Assembly (NCBI GenBank): GCA_015179025.1
Contig: WHUX01000032.1
Coordinates: forward strand, 248,001 to 312,000
Reading direction: 5' to 3'
Origin: Terfezia claveryi
Lineage: Eukaryota; Ascomycota; Pezizomycetes; Pezizales; Pezizaceae
DNA: 64,000 nt
A model generated the notes under the pieces. The model was not told the origin of the DNA. It ran no database searches and saw nothing but the letters and a program-made list of their open reading frames with translations. The first letter of the stretch is position 1. Each line of letters begins with the position of its first letter. A program made the translations under genes and the position numbers. Shown here piece after piece: positions 10,291-22,251 of the stretch.

Positions 10291-11843
10291 CACCTGGCGT
10301 CCCGATGCCACTTTTTTCTTGCTGATGTCTCTTAACCTTCACTCAGTATTGATGGCAATTTGCGCAACTTGTTCTGAAGTGTTGCTTGCATTTTAGTTGA
10401 GAAGGTTCTTGAAGAGTGATTTGTTTTTGTGATTGATCTTTTTGGACCAGGATCGGTGCGTAGGCATATGCAGGGTTTTTTTTTTTTTTTTGTTGCTTTG
10501 AGCGGGTTTTCTACTTCTTGAGCAATAGAGTGTAGTCTTACTGGGTCTAGGCTACAGATATCTCAACTATTGCCTTATTTGCTTATTTGGTAGAGTGCCG
10601 GGCTCATAACCTGTAAGATTACGAGGTTATGCAGTGAAGAAATCGTGAAGATAATTGATCGTATATATTCAGAAAAAGAGAGATATCTAGATATCGCTAT
10701 AGACTTATTACTATGGTCCCAGTACTCTACTATTTATCTTGTGACAGATTCCAGCCCTTTTTATCCTTTCTCAAGATATCCCAATTAGCCATATTGGGAT
10801 AACTGGTTTCATACCATAAATATCTCAATTAGCCATTCTTAGCTACTTGTATTTCCTGTGATCTTGTGCCACATAAGAGTGTTTCCTACACTGAAAACCT
10901 CTAAGTAGATATCTATGACCATCCCTAAACTCAACTTCTGGAACTACAGGTGTACCTTCCTTGTAGGCACCCTATTTTGTTCTTTGGTTGCAGAACGTCT
11001 TTATTGTCCCTATGTTGCTGTACGCAGCGTCTACTAAAGTATGCTAAGGCTCTTTCATTGATGCCAAGCTATGCGGAGCAAGCTAGCATGAGCTTGGGTT
11101 ATGCATTACCAATGCAGCAGAGATCCTTAAGTCCGAGATTGTACCCCCTGTCAACCAGACTAGCCCCCTGTCTGCCAAGTCCCAAGTCTCACCCAAGTCT
11201 CATATGATAATGCTCCAACATCATTTAGGTATATACAGTACAAGACAGTCTTGGTTCGCACAACCTCTCCTGTGTCTGGCTATATTAATATTCAGTGTAC
11301 GGTGCAGGTAACAGTAAAGGTAAAACTCATTACTACTAGTAGTAACTGGACATGGCTGCGTTGCCATTGCAACCCGTTTTGGGCTGAATTATGCAATCAG
11401 CATGCCGTGCATAGGCATCGCATATGCAGCGGTTTCCTGCGTTTGCCTCGGCAAGCAGATCTCGAGTCATGGATGGGTACGATGTTCCGGGGGTCTCGCT
11501 GGAGCTGAAGCTGCATGTGTCGAGATACAGAGAAGTTGTAATTTGCTCTTCTTCGCCATCTGTTTCGCTGGTCTGCACATGCATCCCTGTGCACGAGTAG
11601 CTGTCGCCCGTATTGTCGCCCGTATTGTCGCGATCGATACCACCGCCATCACAGCGCAGGCGTACTCAGCAATTAGGGCTCCATAGCTTGGACATAAATC
11701 CCCCCCAACAGCTGTACCGGGGGTTCTCCAGATTGAACTGTATACACTTTTGATCGTCCCGTCACGAGTCAGCCTTCATTCCCATCAGGTCCAATTCTGG
11801 CTCCCTTGCCCGTGCAACTGGACAACCCTCGAGCTTCATTAGG
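10291..11843. other. Intergenic DNA left of PEX1; no convincing gene
   Basis: It holds a T-run near 10485-10500, a decayed tRNA-Met-like segment (10568-10640) and a weak copy of the CAACCAGACTA micro-insertion at about 11152. ORFs at 10950-11207 and 11251-11686 show no recognisable motif, no family resemblance and no splice structure, so I treat them as chance. C-rich DNA at 11699-11710 lies near the likely PEX1 promoter. Confidence 0.6.
10568..10640 (+). other. Decayed tRNA-Met(CAT)-like sequence (tRNA relic or SINE head)
   Basis: GGTAGAGTGCCGGGCTCATA followed by ACCTG matches the D-arm and anticodon arm of a fungal elongator tRNA-Met with anticodon CAT. The 5' part (GCCTTATTTGCTTATTTGG) looks like an A box with C-to-T changes. 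The T arm (ACGAGGTTATGCAG) no longer pairs well and the acceptor stem is lost. It is therefore not a working tRNA gene. A tRNA-derived SINE is possible, since a copied tail of about 100 bp follows, but no second copy was seen in this window. Confidence 0.4.
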
Positions 11844-14800
11844 ATGTCGCATACCGCCTCTGCCCCACGGAAGGCCCCCTCTGCGCCGACGACACCCGCT
11901 ATCATCGTCCTGCACCCCACGAAGAACTGCCTTGTCAACCTTCCCGGATCACTAGTCAACGTCCTTGTTGGATCGAATACTGTATGCCCCAATAACCCCC
12001 GGGATTGGCGGGACCCCGGAGAGAGCAGATTTGGCTGACAGTTTATCCTCCACGCACAGCCCGCCCAGAATGTCATTGTAGAGCTGTCATGGAAAGCTAC
12101 TTCCCAGACAACAGGCCTGACGACTACCAGGTCTGCGTTCATGGGATGGACGGGGATGCAGTCGAAGCGGAGAACTGCCGCCCCCACGAGTGGGAGGAGT
12201 GGGACAACGAAGGAGGAGAATGCCATTGAGATGGACCCGGCGTATGCCAGGACAGTGGGATTGACCGAGGGTGTGAAGGTGAGCAAGAAGGCTACAAAAG
12301 GAATTGAGGTAGAAGCTGTCTAGGTGACTAATTCCAGCTCTTCAAACCAGATCAACATCTCAATACACATTGACCCTCCCACCTCCCACACTGTCCACAT
12401 TGAGCCCCTAACCCCCTCGGACTGGGAAAGTATGTCTCTCTATGCCTCCTTACCCATGCAATAGCTAACTTCCATGTCCTACAGTAATTGACCTCCACGC
12501 CTCCTACCTCGAGCTCAACCTCCTCTCCCAAATCCGTGCCCTCACGCTTTCTCATCCCATAACAATTTACCTCTCCCACACCTCCACCGCCTCCATCAAA
12601 GTCACCCGCGTCGAACCCGAAAATGCACTCATCACATCCGCCCACTCCCCCGCACAATTCGCCAAAATTTCCCCCGACGCAGAAGTCATCGTCGCCCCCA
12701 AGACCCGTCAACGGAGACAATCAAAGTCCGCGCCCACTGCAAAATCAGCTACGTCCATTGCTGGGGGGAAAGGTGGGAAGAAGAAGGCCGAGGCTGGGGC
12801 AGCCGAAGGCGGAGGCATGTTTTTCAGGGGCGTTTGCCGACCTACAGAGGATGCGGGGGAGCTGGATGAAGAGATCAAGTCCGGGGGGAAGGGAGTTGCG
12901 GTGTACCTCGACCCCGAGGTCCTCACGACACCACCACTGAGGACGGCAGGGTTTGTAAATGTCATGATTGTACGTCCACCAGGGCTTGCGCCACCTCAGG
13001 ATCCGAATCAGGGACCACCAGTGCCAGAGCAGGACGCAGCGAACCCGGATTTACTACCCGCTACGAGGATTATTGCGAAGCTTATGCCGTGGGAAAACGC
13101 TCCTGATATGAAGCATATCGCGCTCTCTCGCGTGCTAGCTAACGCATTGGATATCCCCGGGCGTGTGGGAACAATGATTCGTATTGAGCCAGCGTGCCCG
13201 CAGCTGTCAAAGAATATTAACATCAAAGTCAAGATCCATCCCTTTGCTAAGCCCGCTCCCGGGGACTCTACGGTGGTGAAGTGGGGATCTAAAAGTAAAA
13301 CCCTGGAAAAAGACGAGGGTGTCCGCAGATTAATCCAAGTATTGGGAAAGCGTGAGCGGAAACGAGATCTTGCCGTGATCATTGCCCCAGGTGTCTCTGG
13401 GTCTGGATCAAATATTGGCATTTCCCCACCAGAACAACCTTCTCCTGGGGAGGGGCTTTTAGAAGGTCCAATCACTGATGGCTTAGTCTTGCCTAATATC
13501 CCAGATTGCCCACTTTGGGCTGGGGGCCTAGTCAAGCTCGAGATGTCACCTACTCCTGATGCAGGGAAGGAGAGTAATCCGAATAAGCACATTCATTGGT
13601 TCTTGCCCATCGAGCGGAAATACACACTCGAGATGTCCACAGAGACAAATCGTTCTCCGACTCCACCTACGTTGAAGTATGAACAGCATTTGCTCACCCC
13701 GCCATCCCCACCGTCGACACCGATTATTGGCGTTGATGGGGTCATTGATACGATTGTTACCAATCTAGTCGCGAGTAGCTCTGTGCTCCTCGCAGGGCCG
13801 CATCTCAGCGGGAAAAGCTCGATATTGAATCTTGTAGCGAGCAGGCTGAGGAAAGGGCCGTATTACTATCAAGTCATAAATCCGGGGCCTATGTCTAAGT
13901 TTGCGGAAGAGAGGGTGGCGGTTATTAAGGACGAGTTTACAAGGTGGTTTATGATGGCCAGGTTTGCTGCCAGTTTGTCTACGGGGGGGGAAACAGGGGG
14001 GTATGGTGGCGCGGTGGTGGTGCTGGATGATTTGGAGAGGGTGTGTAAGGCGGAGAGTGCGGAGCCCGGGGCGGTTAGTGATTCGGGTAGAGCGAGGCAG
14101 ATTGCAGAGGTGGTGGTGGGGCTGATGAGGAAGTTCTGTACGGATGGCACGGGGGGGGGTGGAGGCGGGAATGTTGTCGTCTTGGGGGCGTGTAGCGGGA
14201 AGGAGAATGTGCATGCGTGGATGGTTGGAGGTCGGGGGTTTAGGGAGGTTGTGAGCTTGAAATCTCCGGATAGAGATGGTCGGAGGAGGATTCTTGAGGG
14301 GGTAGTTTCTGCGTTATATGGGAACAAGAGCTCCTCCTCCTCAACCACTGGCTTACCGTCCTCATCCTCCTCTTCAACCGATCTTGCTAAGCGTAGTTCA
14401 ATCTATGCAACCCTACCACCACCAGACACCACCCTCGACCTCCTTGAAATCGCAAACCAAACTGACGGATATACCCCCGGCGACCTAACTCTCCTCCTCT
14501 CCCGTGCGCGCCACGAAGCCGTTGTCCGCGTCGTAGACTCTTGCAGCGACTTTTCCACCCTCCCATCCACCTCCTTTGAGCTGGAACTCACAAAAAAGGA
14601 CTTTACAAACGCACTCACTGGGTTCGTTCCTGTTGGGCTCCGAGGGGTGAAGCTTCAACAATCGACTGTGAATTGGAAAGATATCGGTGGGTTAAGAGAA
14701 ACCAGGCAGACTTTACTCGAGACACTCGAGTGGCCAACAAAGTATGCACCGATCTTTCGGAATTGCCCGCTGAGGCTGAGGTCGGGTTTATTGCTATATG

Positions 14801-15933
14801 GGTACCCTGGGTGTGGGAAAACTCTCTTGGCCTCCGCCGTCGCGGGAGAGTGCGGGCTCAATTTTATCTCCGTTAAAGGCCCCGAGATTCTCAATAAATA
14901 TATCGGAGCATCGGAGAAGTCAGTCCGCGACCTCTTCGAGCGCGCCTCATCCGCAAAACCCTGCGTGCTCTTCTTCGACGAATTTGACTCGATCGCGCCC
15001 AAACGTGGCCACGACTCAACCGGCGTCACAGACCGCGTCGTCAACCAGATGCTCACACAAATGGATGGAGCAGAGGGCCTAGAGGGCGTATATGTCCTCG
15101 CCGCCACATCCCGTCCGGACTTGATAGACCCTGCCCTCCTCCGTCCTGGCCGCTTGGATAAATCCCTGCTCTGCGATCTCCCGGATCTAGACGATAGAAC
15201 GGACATCCTCAGCGCCCTCAGCAGCAAACTCGACCTTGGCCCAGACGTAGCCATCTCCGCTATCGCTGCGCGTACAGAGGGTTACTCCGGTGCAGACCTA
15301 CAAGCCGTCCTGTACAACGCGCACCTAGAAGCCATCCACGACGTCATTGGCGAGGAAGAGCGGCGGGTCGAAGGAATAGATAGCGATACCTCATCCCTTT
15401 CAGGTAACCCCCATCACCACCACGCCGCAGGTGAGCCCGGGAAAGACGCAGTGGCAGACTCGGATCATGAGTTCTTCCACTTTATCTTTGGCGACGCGAA
15501 GAACAATATTCAGATCTCACCGAATAATAATTATCCGCTGCAGCAGGCCCCCCCCCCGGCCCCGCCGGTCGCGGAGTCTAGATCGAAGCGCCTGGCGGAG
15601 CGCGCAGCTATGTTGGCTAAGCTAGATTTACTGAGGAAGAGGGCTAGGCCGAATTCAAATACCTCTACCTCTACTACATCAGCCACCACCACTACCACCT
15701 CCGCCGCCGCTACAGTAGGGAATGCCGGTGGTAGTGAGGTGGGGGACCATGAGACCGTGGTGATCAAGTGGAAACATGTCGAGCGTAGTCTGAAAGGAAC
15801 TAGGAGCAGTATTAGCCCCGAGGAGAGAAGGAGGCTCAAGGGGATTTATGGAGAGTTTGTGGGTAGTAGGAATGGGGAGATGAAGAGTGGGGAGGGGAGT
15901 ACGGAGGTCGGCGGACGAAGTAGTTTGATGTAG
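11844..15933 (+). CDS. PEX1: Peroxisomal AAA+ ATPase Pex1 (peroxin-1)
   Basis: Pex1 pairs with Pex6 in the hexamer that pulls ubiquitinated Pex5 out of the peroxisomal membrane. Four exons close in frame: 11844-11981, 12060-12278, 12351-12429 and 12485-15933, giving about 1294 residues. The N-terminal domain has the family block KNCLVNLPGSLVNVL, then GSNT|PAQNVIVEL and MGWTGMQSKRR across intron 1, and DWE|IIDLHASYLELNLLSQ across intron 3. AAA domain D1 (near residue 584) has an unorthodox Walker A, GPHLSGKSS, with VVVLDDLERV. D2 (near residue 917) is canonical: GYPGCGKT, VLFFDEFDSIAP, and the ATSRPDLIDPALLRPGRLD block. A low-complexity, His/Ser/Thr-rich insertion lies near the C-terminus. It converges on MCM7, 308 bp away. 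It is longer than the yeast protein, as is usual in filamentous fungi. Confidence 0.93.
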
Positions 15934-16241
15934 GGTGCTGGGGGGGTGGGGGTTACCCTGAATCTGGTGCGTGGGGGTTAATCGGGATGATGGTAATAAT
16001 AATAATAATAGTGTTTATACATACATTACATGTTATAGTTATATAGATATTAAGTGAGGTAGTCTGATTGGTCAAACCATGCGTATACTTGTAGATTGAT
16101 TATTCGTTGATTTGCTCGTTCGTAAGACTCTCATTCATACTTTAAATTTTCAATAACAAAATACACAAAAAAGAAAAAAGAAAAGAAAAAACCCGATACC
16201 CAAAACGACACCCCCAACCACCCTTTCCCTCACCCAAAAAT
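15934..16241. other. Convergent intergenic spacer between PEX1 and MCM7
   Basis: This 308-bp spacer is shared by two 3' ends. It contains a (TAA)n run at about 15991-16010 and an A-rich stretch at 16150-16195 that could supply polyadenylation signals for PEX1 on the plus strand. No gene is seen. Confidence 0.6.
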
Positions 16242-18815
16242 CTACATCATCTCCACATCCCCATCCTCCTCCCACGCTCCCTCTCTCTCCCCACCCTCCT
16301 CTCCTTCCACACTAACAAACACCAACCTCGCCCCCCCAGCTGACACCTGCCAAACATCCAACTCTGCATACTCCTCCACTGCCCTCACCAACTCCACCTC
16401 TGTGAACCCCTTCCCCAAGACCCTCTCCCTCACCATCCTCATCTCCAGCTCGCCCACCCTCCCTTCCCCGCCATCCATCGCATACGCCATTGTGCGAATG
16501 ATATTATAGATCTTCGAGCTCGCTGTCAAATCCGCATCGTTCATATTCCCGTCTCCGCCCTGGTAGAGACTACTCTTCGAGACGGCCGTAAGCCTCAGCG
16601 CCTCATCCACATCCTCGGTGACGACCTCCCCCGCCCAGCGGAGCCGTGCCAGCGCCTGCGAGAGACGTATAATACCGAGGAGTGTCCGGGGAGATATATA
16701 CGCAAACTGTTTCCTCTCACGCTCCTCCCGCTTCTGGTGTTGCCGCATCCGGACGTAAGCGCCGGTCATGTACTCCCCCACCTGGGCGGAGACAGTAGGG
16801 TGGAATGTTTTCGCCTTTGCGATATACTTGCGTATCAGCTCCGGTTCCAGCGGGGTGAAGTCCATTTCCGGGTGTCTGCCTTCCTGGTGGACGTGTGTGA
16901 CGTGGCGGGCGAGCTCCTCGTCTCCGTCGCGAGAGGGAGTGTCGAGGATGAGGTAGAGGATGTCAAAGCGGGATAGCAGTGCAGCAGGGAGGTTAATATT
17001 CTCCACTGGGGATATTTTCGGGTTGTATCTTCCGTAGAGAGGGTTTGCGGCGGCGAGAATGCTAGTGCGCGCGTTGAGGGAGGTGGTGATACCGGCTTTG
17101 GAGATGGAGATGGTTTGCTGCTCCATGACCTCGTGGATTGCGGTGCGGTCGGTGTCGTCCATTTTGTCGAACTCGTCGATGCAGCAGATGCCGTTGTCTG
17201 CGAGGACCAGTGCCCCGCCTTCGAGAACCATTTCGTCGGTGACAGGGTCGCGCATGACCGCGGCAGTGAGACCTACCCCAGAGGAACCCCGGCCAGTGGT
17301 GTACACACCTCGGGGAGTGACCTTTGTGATGAACTTCAACAATTGGGATTTCGCTACTCCGGGGTCACCCATAAGGCATATGTTTATATCACCTCTTATT
17401 TTCATCCCGTCAGGCATCTCTTTCGTAACACCGCCAATGAGCAACAAAAGCAGACATTTCTTCACATCATCATGCCCATATATCTCCGGCGCGATCGATT
17501 TTGCAAGATGGTCGTAGAGCATTCCCTGGTTTCTTAGCGCGGCGATCCTCGACGCGGAAGCAGGATCCATAGTGGATGATTTGTCGTATTGTTTTTTATG
17601 CTGGGTGATATGTTGCGCTTCGAGGTACGTATCTGTAAGGAGCCCCGCGCGGATAGCTTTAAATCCCGTATATGGCGTCGGAAGGAAAATCCCCGCGATG
17701 TCTACGACGTCACCTGGGTTTACCTTGCGGGTGAGGGAGCCGTGGGCTTGGACGGTTAGGGTCCGGGGGATGTGCCCGACGGGGACTTGTTCTGCCATTT
17801 CTTGGATCTTGATATCCTGGAATGGGAGGAATTTGGATGCACGGGTAGACATGAATAATTGACCGCGAGCATCGTTCTTTTTGCAGTCTTCGCTGGGACA
17901 ATCTGTAAGGGGTGCGAACTGTTTACTTTTCACCTCCTGGAAGATCTCGCATCCGCAGCGGTCGCACGAGTAGGCGTTGACCTGTACTGCGGGCTTAACA
18001 TCGCTAACACGCGTCGCAATCCCCCTGATTGTGATGAGGTGCCCTAAATGGTCCCCCTTGACTTGCCTCACTGCGAGGGGCTTGCTCGCGCTGGAATGTG
18101 TGCCTAAGGGAGTGAGGGGCTTGAAGTAGACTTGATAACGGCGAGTTAGGAGGGCGGGAAATTCCTCGCTGATGTCGTTGCCTTCCTGTTGGTTGTAGGC
18201 ATTGCGTTGGCGGCGCTGGGTGAGGATCACGTCAATGACATCGTCGGTGGAGGAGGTGTCGATTGTTTCTGGGGGTAGGGTGCGGTCGATGGCGCGGCTG
18301 ACAGTTTCGGTGTAGTGATAGGCGTTTTGGGATATGTTTTTGACGAGGTCGAGGGGTTCATCGAGTTGGCGTTCGTACTATCATATGCTGACCAATGTTA
18401 TTTATTTATTGCATGAGAGAGGTTTTTTTTTTTTGGACAACGCACAGCATCCAAATCATCCAACTCAATCGTAATCGAATCCCTCTGTCTATTCGCAATC
18501 TCCTGCATCTGAAGCATGTACTTTAACTTTGGCACCCTTTGCTGCTGCTGCTGTCGTCCCTTTTTAGGCCTGCGGCCTCGTGATCGTGGAGTAGCTTCCA
18601 CATCATCGTTCACTTGGAGCTGGCCAAGTGCTGCGGCGGCTTGGTCCGTCTCGAGGTCGTCGATAGTCGTAGTCTTGAAGTCCCGGAGGAAAGACTCGAA
18701 TTGTGCTTGGGCAACACGTTAGGGATTGGGAAAACCAAGTAGGCCGGTGGATGGTAAGGTACGTACCCTGTTGAGCAGCGTAGTCAATGTTTATGCCGAT
18801 GGTAGGGAGAGCCAT
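16242..18815 (-). CDS. MCM7: DNA replication licensing factor Mcm7
   Basis: Mcm7 is a subunit of the Mcm2-7 replicative helicase loaded at origins in G1. Three exons on the minus strand close in frame: 18815-18767, 18705-18446 and 18377-16242, giving 814 residues, close to the family size. The start [16 protein letters not shown] matches the family N-terminus, and [20 protein letters not shown] follows intron 2. Landmarks are a zinc-binding block (CDRCGCEIF, then CPSEDC, about residue 221), Walker [12 protein letters not shown] (about 440), Walker [11 protein letters not shown] (about 500), and the arginine finger in [11 protein letters not shown] (about 573). The C-terminal winged-helix region is followed by an acidic tail. 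A palindromic ACGCGT box lies about 236 bp upstream. Confidence 0.96.
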
Positions 18816-20715
18816 AGCTGGAGGGGTATATTACTTTGGTGAGTGATGAACGCTGAAGGTGGGGGGAATCTGAATGCTAAAGACACGCAAATGGAAACAA
18901 CAACACAATCAAAGATGGGATGAAGGGGGGTTGTTATGGAGCGGAGACGGAGGGGAGTGGGAAGGGCGGTTCAATTGGATTGTGGGAGAAAGCGACCGGG
19001 TATCGGTGAAAGACAGGTTGCCTCTGGGGGGGGACTGCGCGAGAGAGAAAACGCGTTTCAGGCACAACGACAGCTTGGCGCGCGTTGGGGTTTGGGGTCC
19101 TTACCTGACGCTTGCACATCGCGATAAAATTATGTCATCTAGCTACCGGTACAGAGTAACGTTAAACAACGTTAAACACCCACCCCTCAGGGCATGGGAA
19201 TAATGTCGGCTGAACAGGAGAAATCCACGGTGACAATGTGCCAATGATACAGGTAGATGCAGTTCCGCATAAAGGGTACCTACCAACAGCCCCCGGAAGC
19301 CACATGGGCTTTAGGTACTGTATATACTACATATACATGTACCGTTGATATAATCTTCGGTGGTAGGAGAGGGGGATAGAATCAAGCTGTGCGTACCATT
19401 TAATTATCTTTGTTATTGCAGCCGTGGTATAATGTATAATGGGTAGGAGAGACTCGAAGGGGCTCATTCAGGTCGGTTATTATATTTATGCCATTAATCC
19501 AACTCTGGGGTCATGTGATCGATTTGCAAATATTCATCACAAGCTTTGTGAATCCATCGAAACAAGAAGAAATGCATAGTTGTATAACATTTGGGGGATA
19601 GGTAGGACCCAGGAACATTGGCTATCGTACACCAATTCTATCTTGTCTAGCAGTTGCATTTGCCCTGTTTTTGGACGGCAATATATATCATTTGGGTACA
19701 GCGATTGACGGGTCGATTGACGGGTCGATGGATGGATGGAAGAGTTGATCGAGACTAGTACATATTAAGTAGTCTGGGATAACCTAGCCCAAGCCGGATG
19801 TAGGTAGAACCAAAATGCAGTTGACGATCGCTGCACTGTACCGTATGCCAAACGGCTCTTATCTTAGATGTACAGTATATTGCGGCTCTGTTGTCACGTG
19901 ACTGGCTCTGGCGGATCTTATGACGACGGACTTGATTCATATCCGTTATCTGTTTCACGCACGATATGATCTCTAACGATGAACCCAGTCTGATTTCCCC
20001 AGATGCAACCTCAAGCTCCGATGTTTGTGCTCTCACATGATGCCAATATTCGTCGGCACCCCGGAGGTACTTGGTTGGTTGCCTCGGCGCGGTGATATGT
20101 ACCACGTGAGTGTTGCCGTACCGAGATCGCCGCAGCCTTACAAGAATTTCCATCATACACACAAGACCTTGGTTTTCTGTTATCAGTCGGAACATGTGCA
20201 TGTCGCATATCCTTTGCTACAAGCTCACGGAGTTGGCCGTGCCGAGCGCAGGCTGGGGAGCTGGTGATGGCAATTGTGTTGCGAGGTTAAGGTTCTCGAG
20301 CTGTTAAATATGATGGCGAAGGTGCGACTACCCTCTTTGGCTCTGGCATACTTCCTTTTCTTCCACCTCCACTCCTCTCCTAAGACCCAATTGCCCTCCG
20401 TCCATCTACAGTTCCATCTTTTCTTCTCTATCACCACTTGGTCATCCCCCTTCTCTCTTCTTTCGTCACTCGTTTGGCTGTAAGTCAAGGTCTCAGCTAC
20501 CTGCGTTACTAGCATACCATAGCTACCCTGTATATTCAAAAAAGTCCCAACAGAAAAAAATCCGGGAAACCTGGCCTGGGTTACGCTGAGAGCCTGCCTT
20601 TGCCCTGTCTGAGCATAGTAAAGTACGTCAGGAGATTGTAATAATCTAACCATACCAGACATATACCCACGTCTCTTGAAAAAAAATAAGCAAGATAAAA
20701 AGAGAGTCGTGACTT
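18816..20715. other. Divergent intergenic region between MCM7 and GPD1; no gene seen
   Basis: This 1.9-kb region serves as promoter for both genes. It holds an ACGCGT box (19051-19056) on the MCM7 side and a long pyrimidine-rich stretch (about 20335-20470) on the GPD1 side, of the kind often found before strongly expressed fungal genes. ORFs at 19755-20208 lack any recognisable domain. A short tandem GATTGACGGGTC pair lies near 19705. Confidence 0.6.
19051..19056. promoter_or_regulatory. MCB-like ACGCGT box upstream of MCM7
   Basis: ACGCGT is the MluI cell-cycle box bound by MBF, which drives G1/S transcription in yeasts. Its position about 236 bp before the MCM7 start codon fits, as does the CpG-rich GGCGCGCGTT 20 bp further on. 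A six-base match can arise by chance; the gene's function makes it more credible. Confidence 0.45.
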
Positions 20716-22251
20716 ATGCCGCCTATTCCTCCTGCAGTTCTTACTCCTTCTGCGGTACGAACAGCAGCGACGAGGCTACAGAGCATTGAGAGACAGTTGG
20801 CAAGTCAGAGTGGGAGCATTCTTGGGCAAAGAGGATTAAATACGGTAGTTATGGCTGGGAATAACAAGAGAAGAATGGTTGCACAGAAGAAGCACAAGGT
20901 TGCTATTGTTGGGAGTGGGAATTGGTGAGTTGCTCTAAATGTGGGTATTTGGTTTTGGGGATTCTTACTGACGAGTAGCTCCGTGTGCTGGTTGAAGGGG
21001 GAGTGCAATCGCAAAGATTGTAGCAGAGAATACAAAACACTATCCCGATGTGTTCCAGGAGGAGGTGAAGATGTGAGTTTCGTCGAACAGCTGGATGGTT
21101 GCAATAGCTCTTTGTGTCACTGACGGTATACTGCTCCATGATATAGGTGGGTTTTTGAAGAGACATATTCACTGTCATCATCACACCCTAGATACGACTC
21201 GTCGAAACACTCACAACCCGTTAAGCTTACTCAGCTGATCAATGAGCTTAACGAGAATGTTAAATACCTCCCTGGTATTCGTCTACCCTCAAACATTCTC
21301 GCGACTCCCGACATTACCGACGCCGTCAAGGATGCCACTATTCTGGTCTTTAACGTTCCGCACCAGTTTGTTAGTAAGATTTGTGACCAGATTCTAGGCC
21401 ACAACCTCCCCTATGCAAAGGCCATATCGTGTATCAAGGGTGTTGAGGTCTCCTCAGAGGGAATTTCACTCTTCTCGGATGTCATTGGGCGGAGACTAGG
21501 AATCTATTGTGGTGCGCTTAGTGGTGCAAACATTGCAAATGAGGTTGCCCAGGAAAAGTTCTCTGAAACGACGATCGCCTATCAACCTCCAAAGGATATT
21601 CCCAAGGAGCGGGAAATGCCAAAGGAGTACCCTCCTGTCGATCATGCTACCTTTAAAACTCTCTTCCACAGACCATACTTCCACGTTCGGTGTATCTCAG
21701 ATGTGGCAGGTGTCTCCCTTGGAGGTGCACTCAAGAACATTGTCGCCCTCGCAGCTGGCTTCGTCGATGGTCGTGGATGGGGAGATAATGCTAAAGCCGC
21801 AATTATGCGGGTTGGTCTCTTGGAGATGCGCAAGTTCGGCAAGATGTTCTTTGCAGACACATGCCGGACCAGTACTTTTACAGAGGAGAGCTGTGGTGTT
21901 GCAGACTTGATTACGAGCTGTAACGGTGGGAGGAACCACAAGTGTGCAAAAATGATGGTTGCAACAGGAAAGAAAATTGAGGAGATTGAGGAAGAAGTGC
22001 TTAATGGGCAAAAGTTGCAGGGGACGAGTACCGCGAAGGAGGTTAACGAGTTTCTGAAGATGAGGGGGTTGGAAGGGGAGTTTCCACTTTTTACAGCGGT
22101 TTATAGTACGTTGACCCCATCCTCATGCATATTGAACGTGGGGCGCGGAGGACTAATCCTTGTCGTCATTATAGGGATCCTCAAGGGAGAGTACACCGTT
22201 GATGAGATACCTGGGCTGATTGAGAATGTGGAGAACATGAGGACTGAATAG
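20716..22251 (+). CDS. GPD1: Glycerol-3-phosphate dehydrogenase (NAD+)
   Basis: The enzyme reduces dihydroxyacetone phosphate to glycerol 3-phosphate, for glycerol and lipid synthesis, osmotic adaptation and NADH reoxidation. Four exons close in frame: 20716-20924, 20998-21072, 21147-22105 and 22175-22251, giving 439 residues. The dinucleotide fold is split by intron 1 ([16 protein letters not shown]). Other landmarks are [22 protein letters not shown], the catalytic [16 protein letters not shown] (about residue 287) and the substrate-binding [11 protein letters not shown] block. The 45 residues before an internal Met46 carry four Arg and one acidic residue, resembling a mitochondrial presequence, so two start codons could give two localisations. 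The pyrimidine-rich promoter suggests strong expression. Confidence 0.95.

Noticed and set aside
11762..12286. Minus-strand ORF of 174 codons
   Set aside because: It is antisense to PEX1 exons 1-2, whose plus-strand frame carries the conserved Pex1 N-terminal blocks.
13008..14618. Long minus-strand ORFs inside PEX1
   Set aside because: Shadows of a GC-rich coding exon; no motifs of their own.
15404..15430. Additional intron in PEX1 at GGTAACCCCC...GCCGCAG
   Set aside because: It would be only about 30 bp, and the frame is open through it; a His-rich low-complexity insertion is simpler.
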